From Leucosporidium creatinivorum (taxonomy: Eukaryota > Basidiomycota > Microbotryomycetes > Leucosporidiales > Leucosporidiaceae), in assembly GCA_001600635.1 (NCBI GenBank), contig BCKL01000009.1, positions 372,001 to 436,000 on the forward strand: a DNA stretch of 64,000 nucleotides. The letters run 5' to 3'. The position numbers were made by a program, and so were the translations under genes. The notes below the pieces were generated by a model. The model was not told the origin of the DNA. It saw only the letters and a program-made list of their open reading frames with translations, and ran no database searches. Shown here piece after piece: positions 22,258-32,857 of the stretch; position 1 is the first letter of the stretch; every line of letters begins with the position of its first letter.

Positions 22258-23560
22258 CGCTGCTTGAACCCCTCGGCTGCTCAACGCTGCAAACTGGAGA
22301 GCTTCGCCGAACTCGCCTCATCGCCGAGCTACTGGTCCAATCGAACCTCCGCTGCACTCCAGCTCTCTCACATCGTCCTTACTACAAAGCAGCCCACCTC
22401 TGTCTCAGCTCCTCCTGCGTGACTCCACTCCTCTGCTCTTGCCGCGGCGAAAGCGATGGGACGTGGCGATGGGAATGGCCGAGGCTTGCCTATGGGAGAG
22501 GGTGAGAGTGAGCTACAGGGCCCAAGCTGAAGGTTGTTGGGCAAGAAAAGAACTCGCCTGTGCTCCATGACCAGGGTGGGGGGCGTAAGTTACTCGGCCG
22601 AGGTGCTGCGAGGGGAGCAGGTCGGCAGATAGGATCAGCAAGCAAGCAATCTCGCGACCGGAAGGAGCAAGAACGTACAGTATCGTACACGTGAGCCGCC
22701 AGAGTGACTTGACACTGCTGGAACATCGTCAAGTGCTCCCATTCTCGAGCGCCGACCAGGACGATCTTGCCGTCGGCCGACAGGGCGTTCCGCGAAGTGC
22801 GATTATGTGCCAGCAGGCGCTCATGAACCCCGGTGACGTATGCGTGAACAGCCTTGGCTAGTGTGAGAGGGAAGTTGGTCAGGCGTTAGCGGAGCGTGAA
22901 ACTCGGCACAGGGTAAGCTTCGGCGATGGCGAAGGCAGAGACCCTCGACTCACCTGAGAGAGTGCGGAGCTCGAGGTACTTGTGGGTTGTCCAACGGTAC
23001 TCCTCGGAGAGGATCCCTACCGCCCAGCAGAGTGACGCGCGCTCGGCCTTTGCCAGACTCGTCCCATTTTTGAACCTTGCCATCCACCCTGCCATCTCCT
23101 CCACTGCACGCGGTACTAATTCGTGAATCATTGACCTAGGGCTGAATTTCAATTCTGATATCTGAGTCTGGAAGAGGGGAGGGTTGCCGGAGGCGTCGGG
23201 GGAGTACAGGCTGATGAATTTCTGAGTCGCCTGCACGGCAAGAATAAGGTGTGCTGGCGGTGTATCTTGAGGAATTGGCTCAATGACATCATTGATGGAC
23301 AGGTTGGCGTACTGAGCCAAGATGTGGTCGGTCATTCGGCGGGGACGAGAGGAGAAGAAGCGAAGGGGAGAGGAAGAGAAGAGCGGCGAGAGGGCGAGAC
23401 CCAAGCACAGCAGCCCGAGCTCAAAGTGTACAGCACGCCCACGACTGGACGGCTGGCGGAGCGCGCAAAAACCCAGCGGAGCGCGAAGCAGAGCTCCGGC
23501 TGTGCAGAAGGGACTTTCGGTGCCGAGCGGGCGAGATCACCGAAGCCGTCGATTTGGAGC
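22258..23560. repeat. Tandem duplication unit A (direct repeat, about 1.3 kb)
   Basis: This unit and the one at about 23610-24930 are direct repeats covering a whole gene plus flanks. Near-identity runs from the 3' flank through the last exon, exon 2 and most of intron 1. It then falls sharply across exon 1 and recovers to moderate similarity in the 5' flank (GACGGCTGGCGGAGCGCGCA in both). Edges are approximate. Confidence 0.85.
22382..23335 (-). CDS. Tandem paralogue A of an unrecognised 222-aa family
   Basis: Best model: exons 23335-22954, 22857-22679 and 22489-22382 (382, 179 and 108 nt; 222 residues). It starts MTDHILAQYANLSINDV, has a helical middle (LVPRAVEEMAGWMARF) and ends TQEELRQRWAAL. 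The second intron (189 bp, GTACGT...CCCATAG) contains an alternative acceptor at 22606 that would instead end the protein at 22513 with a different tail. I prefer the longer intron because the paralogue then has exactly the same three exon lengths and the last exon is far better conserved than the intron. The chosen ATG is the one shared with the paralogue; upstream in-frame ATGs lie in a CT-rich leader. No signal peptide, membrane helix or known domain is visible. Function unknown. Confidence 0.65.
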
Positions 23561-23609
23561 AAGGGAGCTTAGGGGGATGTAAGGTGCGATAACGAGTGTA
23601 GCATCACGC

Positions 23610-24930
23610 TTTCACGCTACTCAAGCTGCCCTTGGCTGCCCAATCGCTGAGAATTGGATAGCTTCGCCGAACTCGCTTCATCGCCGAGCTACTGGTTCAA
23701 TCGACCCTCCGCTGCACTCCACCTCTCTCACATCGTCTTTACTACACACCGGCCTTACTACACAGCAGCCCATCTGTCCCTCAGCTCCTCCTGCGTGACT
23801 CCACTCCTCTGCTCTTGCCGCGGCGAAAGCGATGGGACGTGGCGATGGGATTGGCCGAGGCTTGCCTATGGGAGAGGGTGAGAGTGAGCTACAGGGCCCA
23901 AGCTGAAGGCTTTTGTACAAACAACAAGAACTTGCCCGCGCTCCGAAACCAGGGTGGGGGGCGTAAGTCACTCGGCGCTGCGAGGGGAGCAGGTCGGCAG
24001 ACAAGATCAGCAAGCAAACCGTCTCGTGACCGGAAGGAGCAAGAACGTACAGTATCGTACACGTGAGCCGCCAGAGTGACTTGACACTGCTGGAACATCG
24101 TCAAGTGCTCCCATTCTCGAGCGCCGACCAGGACGATCTTGCCGTCGGCCGACAGGGCGTTTTGCGAAGTGCGATTATGTGCCAGCAGGCGCTCATGAAC
24201 CCCGGTGACGTATGCGTGAACAGCCTTGGCTAGTGTGAGAGGGAAGTTGGTCAGGCGTTAGCGGCGCGTGAACCTTGGCAGTGCACAGGGGAAGCTTCGG
24301 CGATGGCGAAGCAGAGAAAGCGTCGACTCACCCGAGTGACCCCGGAGCTTCAGATACTTGTGCTCTGCCTTGATGTAAGTGTTGGTGATAACCCCTATGG
24401 CCCAGAAGAGTGACTCGCGCTCCGGCCGTGTCAGACTCTTCCCAGTTTTAAACCTTGCCATCCACTTCGACATCTCCTCCGCCGCCTCCGGTACTAACTT
24501 TCCGATCGTGGTCCTCTTGTGGGGAGTCAAAGCTGTTAGTTGAGCTTCGAGGACGGGAGGGTTGCCGGCATCGTCGGGGGAGAACAGGCGGATGAAGTCC
24601 TGAGTCGCCCGCACAGCCACACTAATGTCTTCTGTCGGCGTGTACTGAGGAAAGGGCGCAAGAACGTCCTTGATGGACATCTGCGCGTACTGAGCCAAGA
24701 TGTGGTCGGTCATGGCAACGGGGAGGGGGAAGAGAGATGGGGAGGGGAAGAGCAGAGCGGCGAGGGGAAGAAACCCAAGCACAGCATACGGTACGCCCAC
24801 GACAAAAAGCGTGGACGGCTGGCGGAGCGCGCAGAAACCCAGCGGAGCGCGAAGCAGCGGTCCGGCTGTGCAGAGGAGACGTTCGGCGCCGAGCTGGCAG
24901 ATGACCGATTTGGGCGAGGGATGTGCTGGC
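23610..24930. repeat. Tandem duplication unit B (direct repeat, about 1.3 kb)
   Basis: Direct repeat of unit A at about 22258-23560, in the same orientation and adjacent. Borders are approximate; the 3' flank contains a roughly 16-bp insertion relative to unit A. Confidence 0.85.
23758..24713 (-). CDS. Tandem paralogue B of the unrecognised 222-aa family
   Basis: Exons 24713-24332, 24229-24051 and 23865-23758 have the same lengths as in paralogue A (382, 179, 108 nt) and give 222 residues. It starts MTDHILAQYAQMSIKDV and ends TQEELRDRWAAV. Exon 2 differs from that of A at only two of 179 bases, both in one codon (CGG to CAA, Arg to Gln). The last exon differs at about six of 108. Exon 1 differs at roughly 40 percent of residues yet has no indel. 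If the alternative acceptor at 23978 were used, the tail would run to 23678 and would not match copy A. Function unknown; both copies appear intact. Confidence 0.65.
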
Positions 24931-24999
24931 TTCGGCGGCTGGGTCTGTATGGCGATACTTAGGATTGAGCTGTGACCCTTTCCTCGGTGCTCCTTCCCC

Positions 25000-25590
25000 T
25001 CACTCCTCTAGTAGAACAACCTCGGTGTTGGCATCCTTCGGCATCATCAAGAGCTCCGCATCGAAATGGACCTGTGTATGTAAGACATAGGATTGGCGAG
25101 GATGGAGACGGGACGAGGAGAGGTAGATGATGGAGATGGGTCGAAGCAAGGTCAGTCTCTCAGTTTGACCTCCGCCGAGCAGCCAGCGCCGAGCCCGACG
25201 ACCGACCTTCTTTTGCCGCTTAGCAGCTCGGAGGGTGCCGTTGAGCGCCTCGACTATAATTGAGGGGACGAGATCAGCGTCTGAGGCTGGACTGCAGAAC
25301 GAATCGCCCTTAGACGAGCCGAAGCATCGCTGAACTCACGGATTTGAGCCGTTTTGTCGAACAGGACTCCATACGTGACGGTGTACTTGCCCTCGCCGTT
25401 TTTACTACCATGTTCCTTGATAGCGGACTGCAGCGAGCAAGTCAGCGGCCTGCAGCGAGCTCGAGAAGCGGAGAGAGGCGCCGGCGGGGGAGCCCACCTG
25501 AAGCAGAGTGATCTCGTGCGCGGTGTTCACTGTAGAGCAGAGCAGAGGGTCAGCTGTAGCTTTGTAGCTCGATAGCTGCGCTGACTCACT
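25000..25590 (-). CDS. Costars-domain actin regulator, start codon split by an intron
   Basis: Five coding pieces: the single base 25590 (A), 25529-25498, 25427-25340, 25253-25207 and 25071-25000, totalling 240 nt, 79 residues. The protein reads MNTAHEITLLQ, then EHGSKNGEGKYTVTYGVLF, LEALNGTLRAAKRQKK and HFDAELLMMPKDANTEVVLL. This is the whole Costars domain, about 80 residues as in human ABRACL and plant Costars proteins, small cytosolic proteins linked to actin dynamics. The A of the ATG is the last base before a GTGAGTC donor and TG begins the next exon. Upstream in the same frame a TAG occurs with no other ATG in between, so no alternative start exists. Divergent from ARP2. Confidence 0.85.
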
Positions 25591-26215
25591 GTTGAGCGAA
25601 ATGTAGTCGAAGGCTAAGCCATGAACGCTCGCTCGTTTCCGGGTTGCCCTCCACTACTTCGCTTCGCTCTTCGCAACCTCCGCTTTCGACTCGCACCGCC
25701 CTACGAATCGACTCTCCCAACACCGAGTAAGCTACTTTGCCTTCCCCTCTGCCTTCAAACCGAGCCACTCGGGCTGCAAGGCGACGTGCGTGCTGTGCGC
25801 GCTTAGAGGAGGCTCAGCTCGACCTTGAGGGTGCCAGGGACGACCAAAGCTTTATACAGAGCTACAGATCGAAGTCGAGGTGCAGCTGCAGCGCCAGTGC
25901 TTCTCCCAGTTGTCGGACTCGACTGGTGACGCCGTTCAAGGCGCCCGAGCGGTCGGCTGAGGAGACCTTGAGCAAGGCAGCTGGTGGAATGCAGCAGGCT
26001 GGGGCAGCGCGGTCGCTGCCGGCATGCGTCTGGGAGCAGTGGAAGATGCCTCGAGTCACGCCGAGGGGAGCTCGAGATCTCAGCTGGCGAGCGAGTCATT
26101 GCAGAGGCTACAGCTCTTCATGTGTAAGCAGACAGTAAAGCTGACTCTTCGCTACGGTTCTGCAGCTCTCTACACCTTCACCGACCCCTCGTAGCTTCAG
26201 CGCGCTCTACTCAGC
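25591..26215. promoter_or_regulatory. Divergent promoter region of the Costars and ARP2 genes
   Basis: 625 bp between two actin-related genes read outward, holding both promoters and leaders. Open frames here are uninterrupted only by chance and have no splice support. A short GTAAGC...CTGAC...CTGCAG arrangement at 26124-26165 could be a very short 5'UTR intron of ARP2. Confidence 0.45.
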
Positions 26216-28015
26216 ATGGCGGATCTTGAGCCGCTCGTCGTCGACAATGGAACGGGAGTGAGTCGTGCTGGACGTGTAGTAGAGCTATGGGGCATCTTAC
26301 TGACTTACTCTTGCCGTCCACAGTTCGTCAAGTGTGGCTACGCTGGATCCAGTGCGTCCCTCATGTCCCCCGCGCTCCCTTCGCCCCACTAACCAGCTCA
26401 ATACGCTACAGACTTCCCCGCCCATGTCTTCCCTTCCATCATCGGACGTCCCATCCTCCGTGCCGAGGAGCGTGGCTCCTCCACCGAGACACAAAACATC
26501 ACCGACATCATGGTCGGCGACCTCGCCTCCGAGTACCGCTCCTACCTGCAGCTCACCCAGCCCATGGAGCACGGCATCGTCAAGAACTGGGAGGACATGA
26601 AGCACCTCTGGGACTACACGTTCCAGGAGAAGCTCAAGGTCGATACTACCGGCCGCAAGATCCTCCTCACCGAGCCTCCGATGAACCCTACCAAGAACCG
26701 CGAGAAGATGTGCGAGGTCATGTTTGAGGATTACCAGTTTGGCGGAGTCTACGTCGCCATCCAGGCTGTCTTGACGCTTTACGCTCAGGGTAGGTCTCGG
26801 CGTCTTCTCGCTTCCGAAGCTCGCCTCGCTGATCCTTCTCGCAACAGGACTCCAGACCGGTGTCGTCGTCGATTCGGGAGACGGAGTCACCCACATCGTC
26901 CCCGTTTACGATGGCTTCTCCCTCCCTCATCTCACTCGCCGACTCGACGTCGCTGGACGAGACGTCACCCGCTACCTCATCAAGCTCCTCCTCATGCGTG
27001 GCTACGCTTTCAACCGAACGGCCGATTTCGAGACTGTCAGGCAGATCAAGGAGAAGCTGTGCTACACTAGGTGAGTTCGAAGCTTTGATCGCGCATGAAG
27101 CTCGGCGCTGACCTGCGCCTTTCAAACAGCTACGACCTCGACCTCGACAAGCGGTTGTCGGAGGAGACTACGGTACTGGTGGAGAATTACACTGTACGCG
27201 CGGCTCTACTCTCGCGATCTATTCCCGCTGACATTCGGCCTACCCTCTTCACAGCTTCCCGATGGACGAGTCATCAAGGTCGGCTCAGAACGCTTCGAGG
27301 CTCCCGAATGCATGTTCCAGCCTCATCTCGTCGATGTCGAGCAGCCCGGAATGGCCGGTACGTCCCCTTCTCGCCGCTCCATCTCTCGCCGCTCGCTGAC
27401 CTCTCGTTTTGTGGTCGCGCAGAGATGCTCTTTAACACCATCCAGGCCGCTCCCGTCGATGTCCGTTCCGAGCTGTACAAGCACGTCGTCCTCTCCGGTG
27501 GATCGAGCATGTATCCCGGTCTGCCGAGTCGATTGGAGAAGGAGATGAAGCAGCTTTACTTGAGCAAGGTGCTGCACAACGATCCCGAGAGGCTGAACGT
27601 GAGTTCTTGACTTCTTCAGGCGTTTCGCGGCTCTACAGGCGTCGATGTCGAGGTTGGACGCTGACCACCGCCCGCTTTCTCTCTTCCCCTCCCCCTCACT
27701 CTCCCCTCGCCTGTCCACGACGAGCAGAAGTTCAAAATTCGCATCGAGGACCCTCCAAGGCGCAAGCACATGGTCTTCCTCGGAGGAGCTGTCCTCGCCG
27801 ACATCATGAAGAGTCAAGAAGCTTTCTGGTGAGTTCGGCGTTGCCTCTCCTTCTCCCTCCGTTTCCCCTTCTTCTCTTCCGAGTGAACAGGCGCGCTTGC
27901 GCAAAAAGAAAGAGAGAGAGCTGACTCGCTCTCTTTACACAGGATCACCAAGGCCGAGTGGGACGAGCAGGGAGCCCGAGCGGTCGACAAGCTCGGCAGG
28001 AGTTCGGGCCAGTGA
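26216..28015 (+). CDS. ARP2: Actin-related protein 2 (ARP2/3 complex)
   Basis: Nine exons (26216-26257, 26324-26351, 26412-26789, 26848-27070, 27130-27193, 27255-27357, 27423-27598, 27728-27828, 27943-28015) sum to 1188 nt, 395 residues, the usual ARP2 length. It starts [14 protein letters not shown] and has the actin-fold phosphate loops VVDNGTGF and VVVDSGDG, the ARP2-like FPSIIGRP and TEPPMNP, the adenosine-site region [10 protein letters not shown], and the C-terminal [14 protein letters not shown]. With Arp3 it nucleates branched actin filaments at endocytic patches. All junctions are GT-AG and phase-consistent. Confidence 0.96.
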
Positions 28016-28280
28016 GGCGAAGGCGAGTGCGCCTGGTTGCGCGACGAGTACAGTAGTGGGAGGGACGTTCTATTCTGCAAAGCGACAAGCGGTTTCTGTG
28101 ACTCGAGTGCAGCAGCCTCACCTCGGCCGCCGTTCGCCCGAGGTTCCGGGTCGGAAGGAGTCAGCATCGCTTCTCCCCCTTCGATGTTTCAAGGGGTGCA
28201 CAGCTCCGCGGTCAAGTCTTGGTTTCGCCGGTGATGTTGAAGGCTCTTCGCTCTCGATTTTGCTCTCGACGCTCGACTCG

Positions 28281-29489
28281 ATGGCTCCTTCACACGACCT
28301 CGAGGGCGGCGACCCTCTTGCCAGTCACGCGAAGAGCAGGAGGCGTTTGCTGGCGATCGCGATGGCGGGAGTTGCGGTTTGCGGTCTGATTCCTAGCATT
28401 ACTGGTGTCCTTTGGAATGAGCGTAAGTAGGCGACAGGACATGGCCGACAGCTTCGCCGAGCTGACTCGCAGATCCGAGCAGACCAAATCTGGTTCAGGT
28501 CATGGTGTGGCGGGATGGCGTTCTTTGACATCTGCCTGTTGGCTCTCCTGGTACGGGCGAGCGCTCTCTGCTCTCCCAGCGGTCACAAGCTGATTCGCTT
28601 CAATCGCAGTTCGTCCTCCGAAAGGCCTTGAAGCCCCCTGCGTCCATGCATAAGGCCGAGGCTACTCGGTACATCCTCATGGTGAGTGATCCCTACAAAC
28701 TGGATATCCCGTCGACCTTGTAGGCCAAAGACTGACCGCCTTTCCTGGGCGAAGGGAGTCCTCGTTTTCATCGTTCTCTTCCCTCTGCCCATACTCGGCA
28801 TCTTCACCAAAATCAAGGGCGTTAGTCTTGATGTGGAAGGCCGCTACGTGTGGGTACCGTGGCTGTGTGCCGGCGTAAGTCGCAGGCTCCCATACCCCTT
28901 CTCCGAAACGCCGAGCTGACCGTCCAAAACGCTGCAGCCACAACTTATCCCCATCGGCCTCTGCATCCTGGTAGCCGTCAAGCTGCTACACGTCAAGGAG
29001 GTGCTGATGGGGAAAGGTCCCGCTGCTGGTCATGGGCACCTCCTCGACGACGTTGAACCTGCTCCGAGTCGGCGAAGCTCAACTAGGAGGACGTCAACTC
29101 AACCAGCACATCCCCATCCCTCCTCCTCCGGCGGCGTGCTATCGTCCTCTCGTCGTGCGCCCGAGCCCGACTTCTCTCCCTCGGATGGCTCGGCGAACGA
29201 GCGCGAGCCCCACGCCTCCTCCTCCCATCATCCGAAAGCCCGCGACGACCCTGCCGAGTACTCCACCGACTCGGACCCTCCTCCTCGTAACCGCCACCCT
29301 TTGACCCGATCCGCTTCGGCGAGGCGTGCCGACCCCAGCCATAGCCCAGTCGTCCGGACTCCCTTCGGTACAGATGGGCGCGACTTTGCCTACGATCCGC
29401 CTCCCCCAAAGCTCGCGCGGCGCAAGTCGTTCTCCCTGTCGATGAACAAAAAGAATCGTAGCTACTCGTCGGAGGAGGAGAGCGATTGA
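28281..29489 (+). CDS. Four-helix membrane protein, unrecognised; one junction unresolved
   Basis: Exons 28281-28422, 28473-28550, 28610-28681, 28755-28874 and 28938-29489. It starts MAPSHDLEGGDPLASH. Hydrophobic segments are LLAIAMAGVAVCGLIPSITG, MAFFDICLLALLFVL, GVLVFIVLFPLPILGIF and LIPIGLCILVAVKLL, followed by a long cytosolic-type tail rich in Ser, Pro, Asp and His that ends SSEEESD. The first junction does not keep phase: exon 1 ends one base into a codon at the consensus donor GTAAGT, whereas exon 2 reads well only from a full codon at its CTGAC/CGCAG acceptor. A weak donor GTCCTT at 28411 would restore phase. All later junctions fit. No family recognised. Confidence 0.65.
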
Positions 29490-29634
29490 GGTTGGAGCAG
29501 GAGTGGAGCGGGGAGGAACGGTTCGGCGAGGAAGGGAGCAGAGAGTAAGCAAGGAGTCTTGACGCAGCGCCGAGGCGGGTGTCACAAATTCACTGCATAT
29601 CACAAAAGGATTCCTTAGACGTCTTCCTAGCTCC

Positions 29635-30986
29635 TCAAAAAGCCTGTCCCGGCACGACGGGGTGCGAACTCGAGAGACCGCCGTCGACGGGGAGGGCGAT
29701 GCCGTTGACCTGTAGGGGAGCAAGAGGGTCAGCGATGGCACGAGAAGTGAGGAATCGAGTGAATGAGCTACGTAGGAGGAATCGTCTGCACATACGAAAG
29801 ATAAGGTCAGGGAAAGGTCGACCTCGGCTATGCTCAAACTCACCCGAAGCAAGGAAGAGAACGGCCTGGGCAATCTCCTCGGCGATACCGAACCTCTTCA
29901 GGGGGTTCAATTGCCCCACCTTGCCGAGCGAGCCGCGCTCGCGAGCTCGTTCGAAGCTATACGAGGTAGAACGAGTCAGCGAAGCGTTCACGACTTCGCC
30001 GAACCGCCGAAACTCACGTATAGGTCGTCATGCCGGTCTCAATCAATCCAGGGAGGACAGCGTTGACGCGGATGTTGGTTCCTTGCAGAGTCTGAGCTCC
30101 GGTGTTTGCGAGGTTGATAACCGAGGACTTCGACGCGCTGGGAAGAGAAGGCCGAGGTCAGCGAGCTGTCTCCCTCGTGATGAGGCGTCAAGACGAGCTC
30201 ACGAGTAGTCCATGGGTCCAGCTCCCGACCTCATACCAGCGACTGGAGTGCAGAAAGTGTCAGCGCTGCGCCAACGCCGAACGAGACCTGAACTCACCCG
30301 AAGCCGTCAAGATGATGCTCCCACCGCTCTCGGTCTTGTCTCCACCCTTCTGCACGACCTTCATCGCCTCGGAAGCATGCTTGATGGCTAAAAAGCAGCT
30401 CAAACTGTTCACCCTCATAACCTCCATGTACTCGTCCGGCTCGGTCGTCGAAAGAAGGTTGGCTCCGACGATACCGGCATTGGCGAAGAAGGCGTCGAGC
30501 CTTCCCTCGTCGGTAATGGCTTGTTGGCATACAGCCGAGATGGCCTTCTCGTCGGCGGCGTCTGCTTCGAGGTGGGTGACCTTGAGGCCCGAGTACTTGG
30601 CTTCGAGCTCCTTGGCGAGGGCAGGGAGGGATTCGGCGTTAAAGTCGATTACGTAGAGGTGCTTGGCGCCTGGAGGGAAGCTTCACAGTCAGCGACCGAG
30701 CGATCAAAGCGTTACAGCGAGCAGCCCCACCTTCCCTAGCGAGCAGCTTCGCCGTAGCGCGTCTGTGGGACCAGGACGGCGGTCAGCAAAACTTCTGAGG
30801 TGCTCTACCGCATGCCATTGCTCACCCGATGCCCTTCTCGCTTCCTACGCCCGTCAGAATCGCGACCTTGCCAGCGAAACGCCCTGATCCCTTCGTGCTG
30901 TTGAACTGCTGGTGGATCTTGCTCAGGCGAGCAAGAGTGCGCTTCTGAGCTGCTTGGAGAGCTTCCGAGGTCTTTGGCTGCGACAT
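29635..30986 (-). CDS. Short-chain dehydrogenase/reductase
   Basis: Eight exons (30986-30826, 30762-30731, 30669-30298, 30242-30203, 30137-30018, 29956-29844, 29785-29772, 29709-29635) sum to 927 nt, 308 residues. A basic, Gln-rich leader of about 38 residues precedes the Rossmann motif [10 protein letters not shown]. Other SDR marks are FANAGIVG, catalytic Ser in ILTAS, the YSASK active site (Tyr-x-x-x-Lys) and [14 protein letters not shown]. The end [11 protein letters not shown] is also standard. Exon 7 is only 14 nt and encodes the bridge DDSSY. The substrate cannot be told; the cofactor loop, with Asp after the second strand (YVIDFN), favours NAD. The leader might be a weak targeting signal. 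Confidence 0.9.
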
Positions 30987-31366
30987 GCTGCTTTGTAGTT
31001 GCGAAGAGGCGGAGGACAAGAGCGAAAGCGCGAGCTCGGCAGCTGAAGCTCTCCGTTGCCGGTCGACTCCACATGGAGCTAGAGAAGGCTACAGTTGTTT
31101 GAGTGTGTAGGTTGTCGATACTAGAGGTCATGCCGTACTCTGTCACAGAGCACCAAGCTGCCGAGCTCAGGGCCTCCTCTTCCCCTTTCGCCGAGCTTCG
31201 CCTCGAGCTGCAAGAACGAGTGAATCAGGTCTCGCTTACTGCTTAATCCTGTAACTACAAATAGTGTGCTAAGATAGATAGCTATTCACATGGGTCCATC
31301 GAGGCAGCAGCGAGCCAGCTCGCGCTTGCCGAGGCCCTCCCAAGGGTCTCCTCCCGAGTCTCCAGC
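30987..31366. other. Spacer between the SDR gene and the GPI-type gene
   Basis: 380 bp that should contain the SDR promoter and the terminator of the next minus-strand gene. A modestly AT-rich patch lies at about 31240-31290. No coding exon was seen. Confidence 0.4.
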
Positions 31367-32242
31367 CTAAGCCAGTAGCAAGGCCGCTCCGACCATCACT
31401 CCGCTCGCCACCTTCCACTCCTTCAATCCACCATACGCCTCGCCAGCACCGTTCGACAGGGTCTGCAGCGAAGCCGTCGCTTCCTCTTGCTGAGACGCCG
31501 TGCTTGTCAAGCTGACCACGACCTCCGTAGGCGTCGGAGTGGCAATGACTACTACCGTGCTGGTGATGTCCGTGTTGGCGACCTTGGCAGCTCGTTGAGT
31601 GTCCGTGTTGGCTGTCACCAGGCCGGTAGTGACAACCGAGCTCGGCGCCTCGGCAGCTTGAGCCTGGCTGTCGCTTGCTACGGCAGCCGTGGCGAGTCCC
31701 TCAGCCGAGGGCGAAGTGGGAACGGTGAAGATGGAGGTGGAGGGTTGAACGGAGGGTACAGTGGCCGAGGCGGAGGAGATGGGAAGGGTTCGGCGACGAG
31801 ACGCGTTGCCGGCAGCTGGGTTCTCGGCGGAGGAGGCGGCCGCATCGACCTCGTTCACGGTGGCGGCGCGACGAATGAATTGGTGGTGGGTGCCGTTGAC
31901 CGAGGGAGGGAGCTCGCCGCGCGAGGCGTGAGAGGAGGGCGAGCCGGAGGGGAGCTCGGCTTTGACGACTGCTGCTCGTGCTGCAGCTGGTGGTGAGTTG
32001 GATGTAAGGCGCCATGGTCGTAGTTTCAGTGCTTCTTCTGCGCGAATGAGGGAATGGTCAGCCTACAGCTCTCTCCCTTAGCCTAGTCCACGCGCCGTCG
32101 GCGACCTTTCGCGCTGCGAGAAGTCCTTCCAGCTGGACTCACCAATATCGGGGACCGGTTCAGGCGCTGGTGTTGCTCTTGCTACTGCTGAGAGCAGCAG
32201 CAGCAGCGTAAGAAGAGGGAAATACAGCGCTGTCCGTGCCAT
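31367..32242 (-). CDS. Secreted Ser/Thr-rich protein, probably GPI-anchored
   Basis: Two exons, 32242-32143 and 32037-31367, give 771 nt and 256 residues. The N-terminus MARTALYFPLLTLLLLLSAV is a textbook signal peptide with likely cleavage near ARATPAP. The mature part is rich in Ala, Ser, Thr and Val with one NGT sequon and many Thr/Ser for O-mannosylation. The C-terminus has a small-residue stretch (NGAGEAYGG) followed by a short hydrophobic end (VASGVMVGAALLLA), the usual layout of a GPI-anchor signal. It is probably a cell-wall or plasma-membrane surface protein. No enzymatic domain. The intron (105 bp) is phase-consistent with GCTGAC and a CGCAG acceptor. Confidence 0.75.
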
Positions 32243-32857
32243 GGCTTGAAGCTTGAAGCGTCGGTCAAGTAAGGAGGAGTTGAGGAGAGCGAGTGCGAGT
32301 GCGAGAGTACGAAGAGGTCGGTCCGGCCGGGCGGGTGCTTGAAGAGGTGCAGAAAGTGCAACAGGCGAGTCCTGGTGTGTGGCAGAAGACCAAGCTGCAG
32401 AATCGAAAACCCCTAGCTTAGCGCGAAGCCGTAGCGTCCTTTGAGCCCGCCATGAGCTCATACATCCGCGTGCCGCTTCCTGGCATGTACTACAGAGCAG
32501 CCGCAGTGGTTCTGCGGGCTGCTGTAGCGTATTAGTGCAGTTGAAGAGCCGTTGAAGAGGCAGGCGAGACGCCGCCGGAGAAGAGCTGCTTCGACGCGAC
32601 GACCGAGCTTGGATGAGTCGCAGTCGCTCCGGCTTGTCCAGCATTTGAGCTCGCAAAGTCTTCGGTGTTACTGGTTTGATGACAGTGAGCTATCGGTGGG
32701 CTCTTTCGCTGTGCAGAGCTCGCTGTCTCCCGGTCTTCCAGCACAGCTCGTCGAACTCGGCGCGCGCTGGGCTCCCTCCGAGAATCGAGTACTGCATAAC
32801 GAGATATCTTGTTACAAAGGTCTGTGTATAGTGTAGCATGTCGTGTTCTACTCTCTC
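32243..32857. other. Spacer between the GPI-type gene and acyl-CoA oxidase
   Basis: About 615 bp: promoter of the GPI-type gene and 3' region of the acyl-CoA oxidase. No supported gene. Confidence 0.4.

Noticed and set aside
22513-22605. Alternative last exon of tandem gene A (tail ending QQPSAWAL)
   Set aside because: The equivalent in copy B reads out of frame after indels, whereas the exon at 22489-22382 keeps length, frame and stop in both copies.
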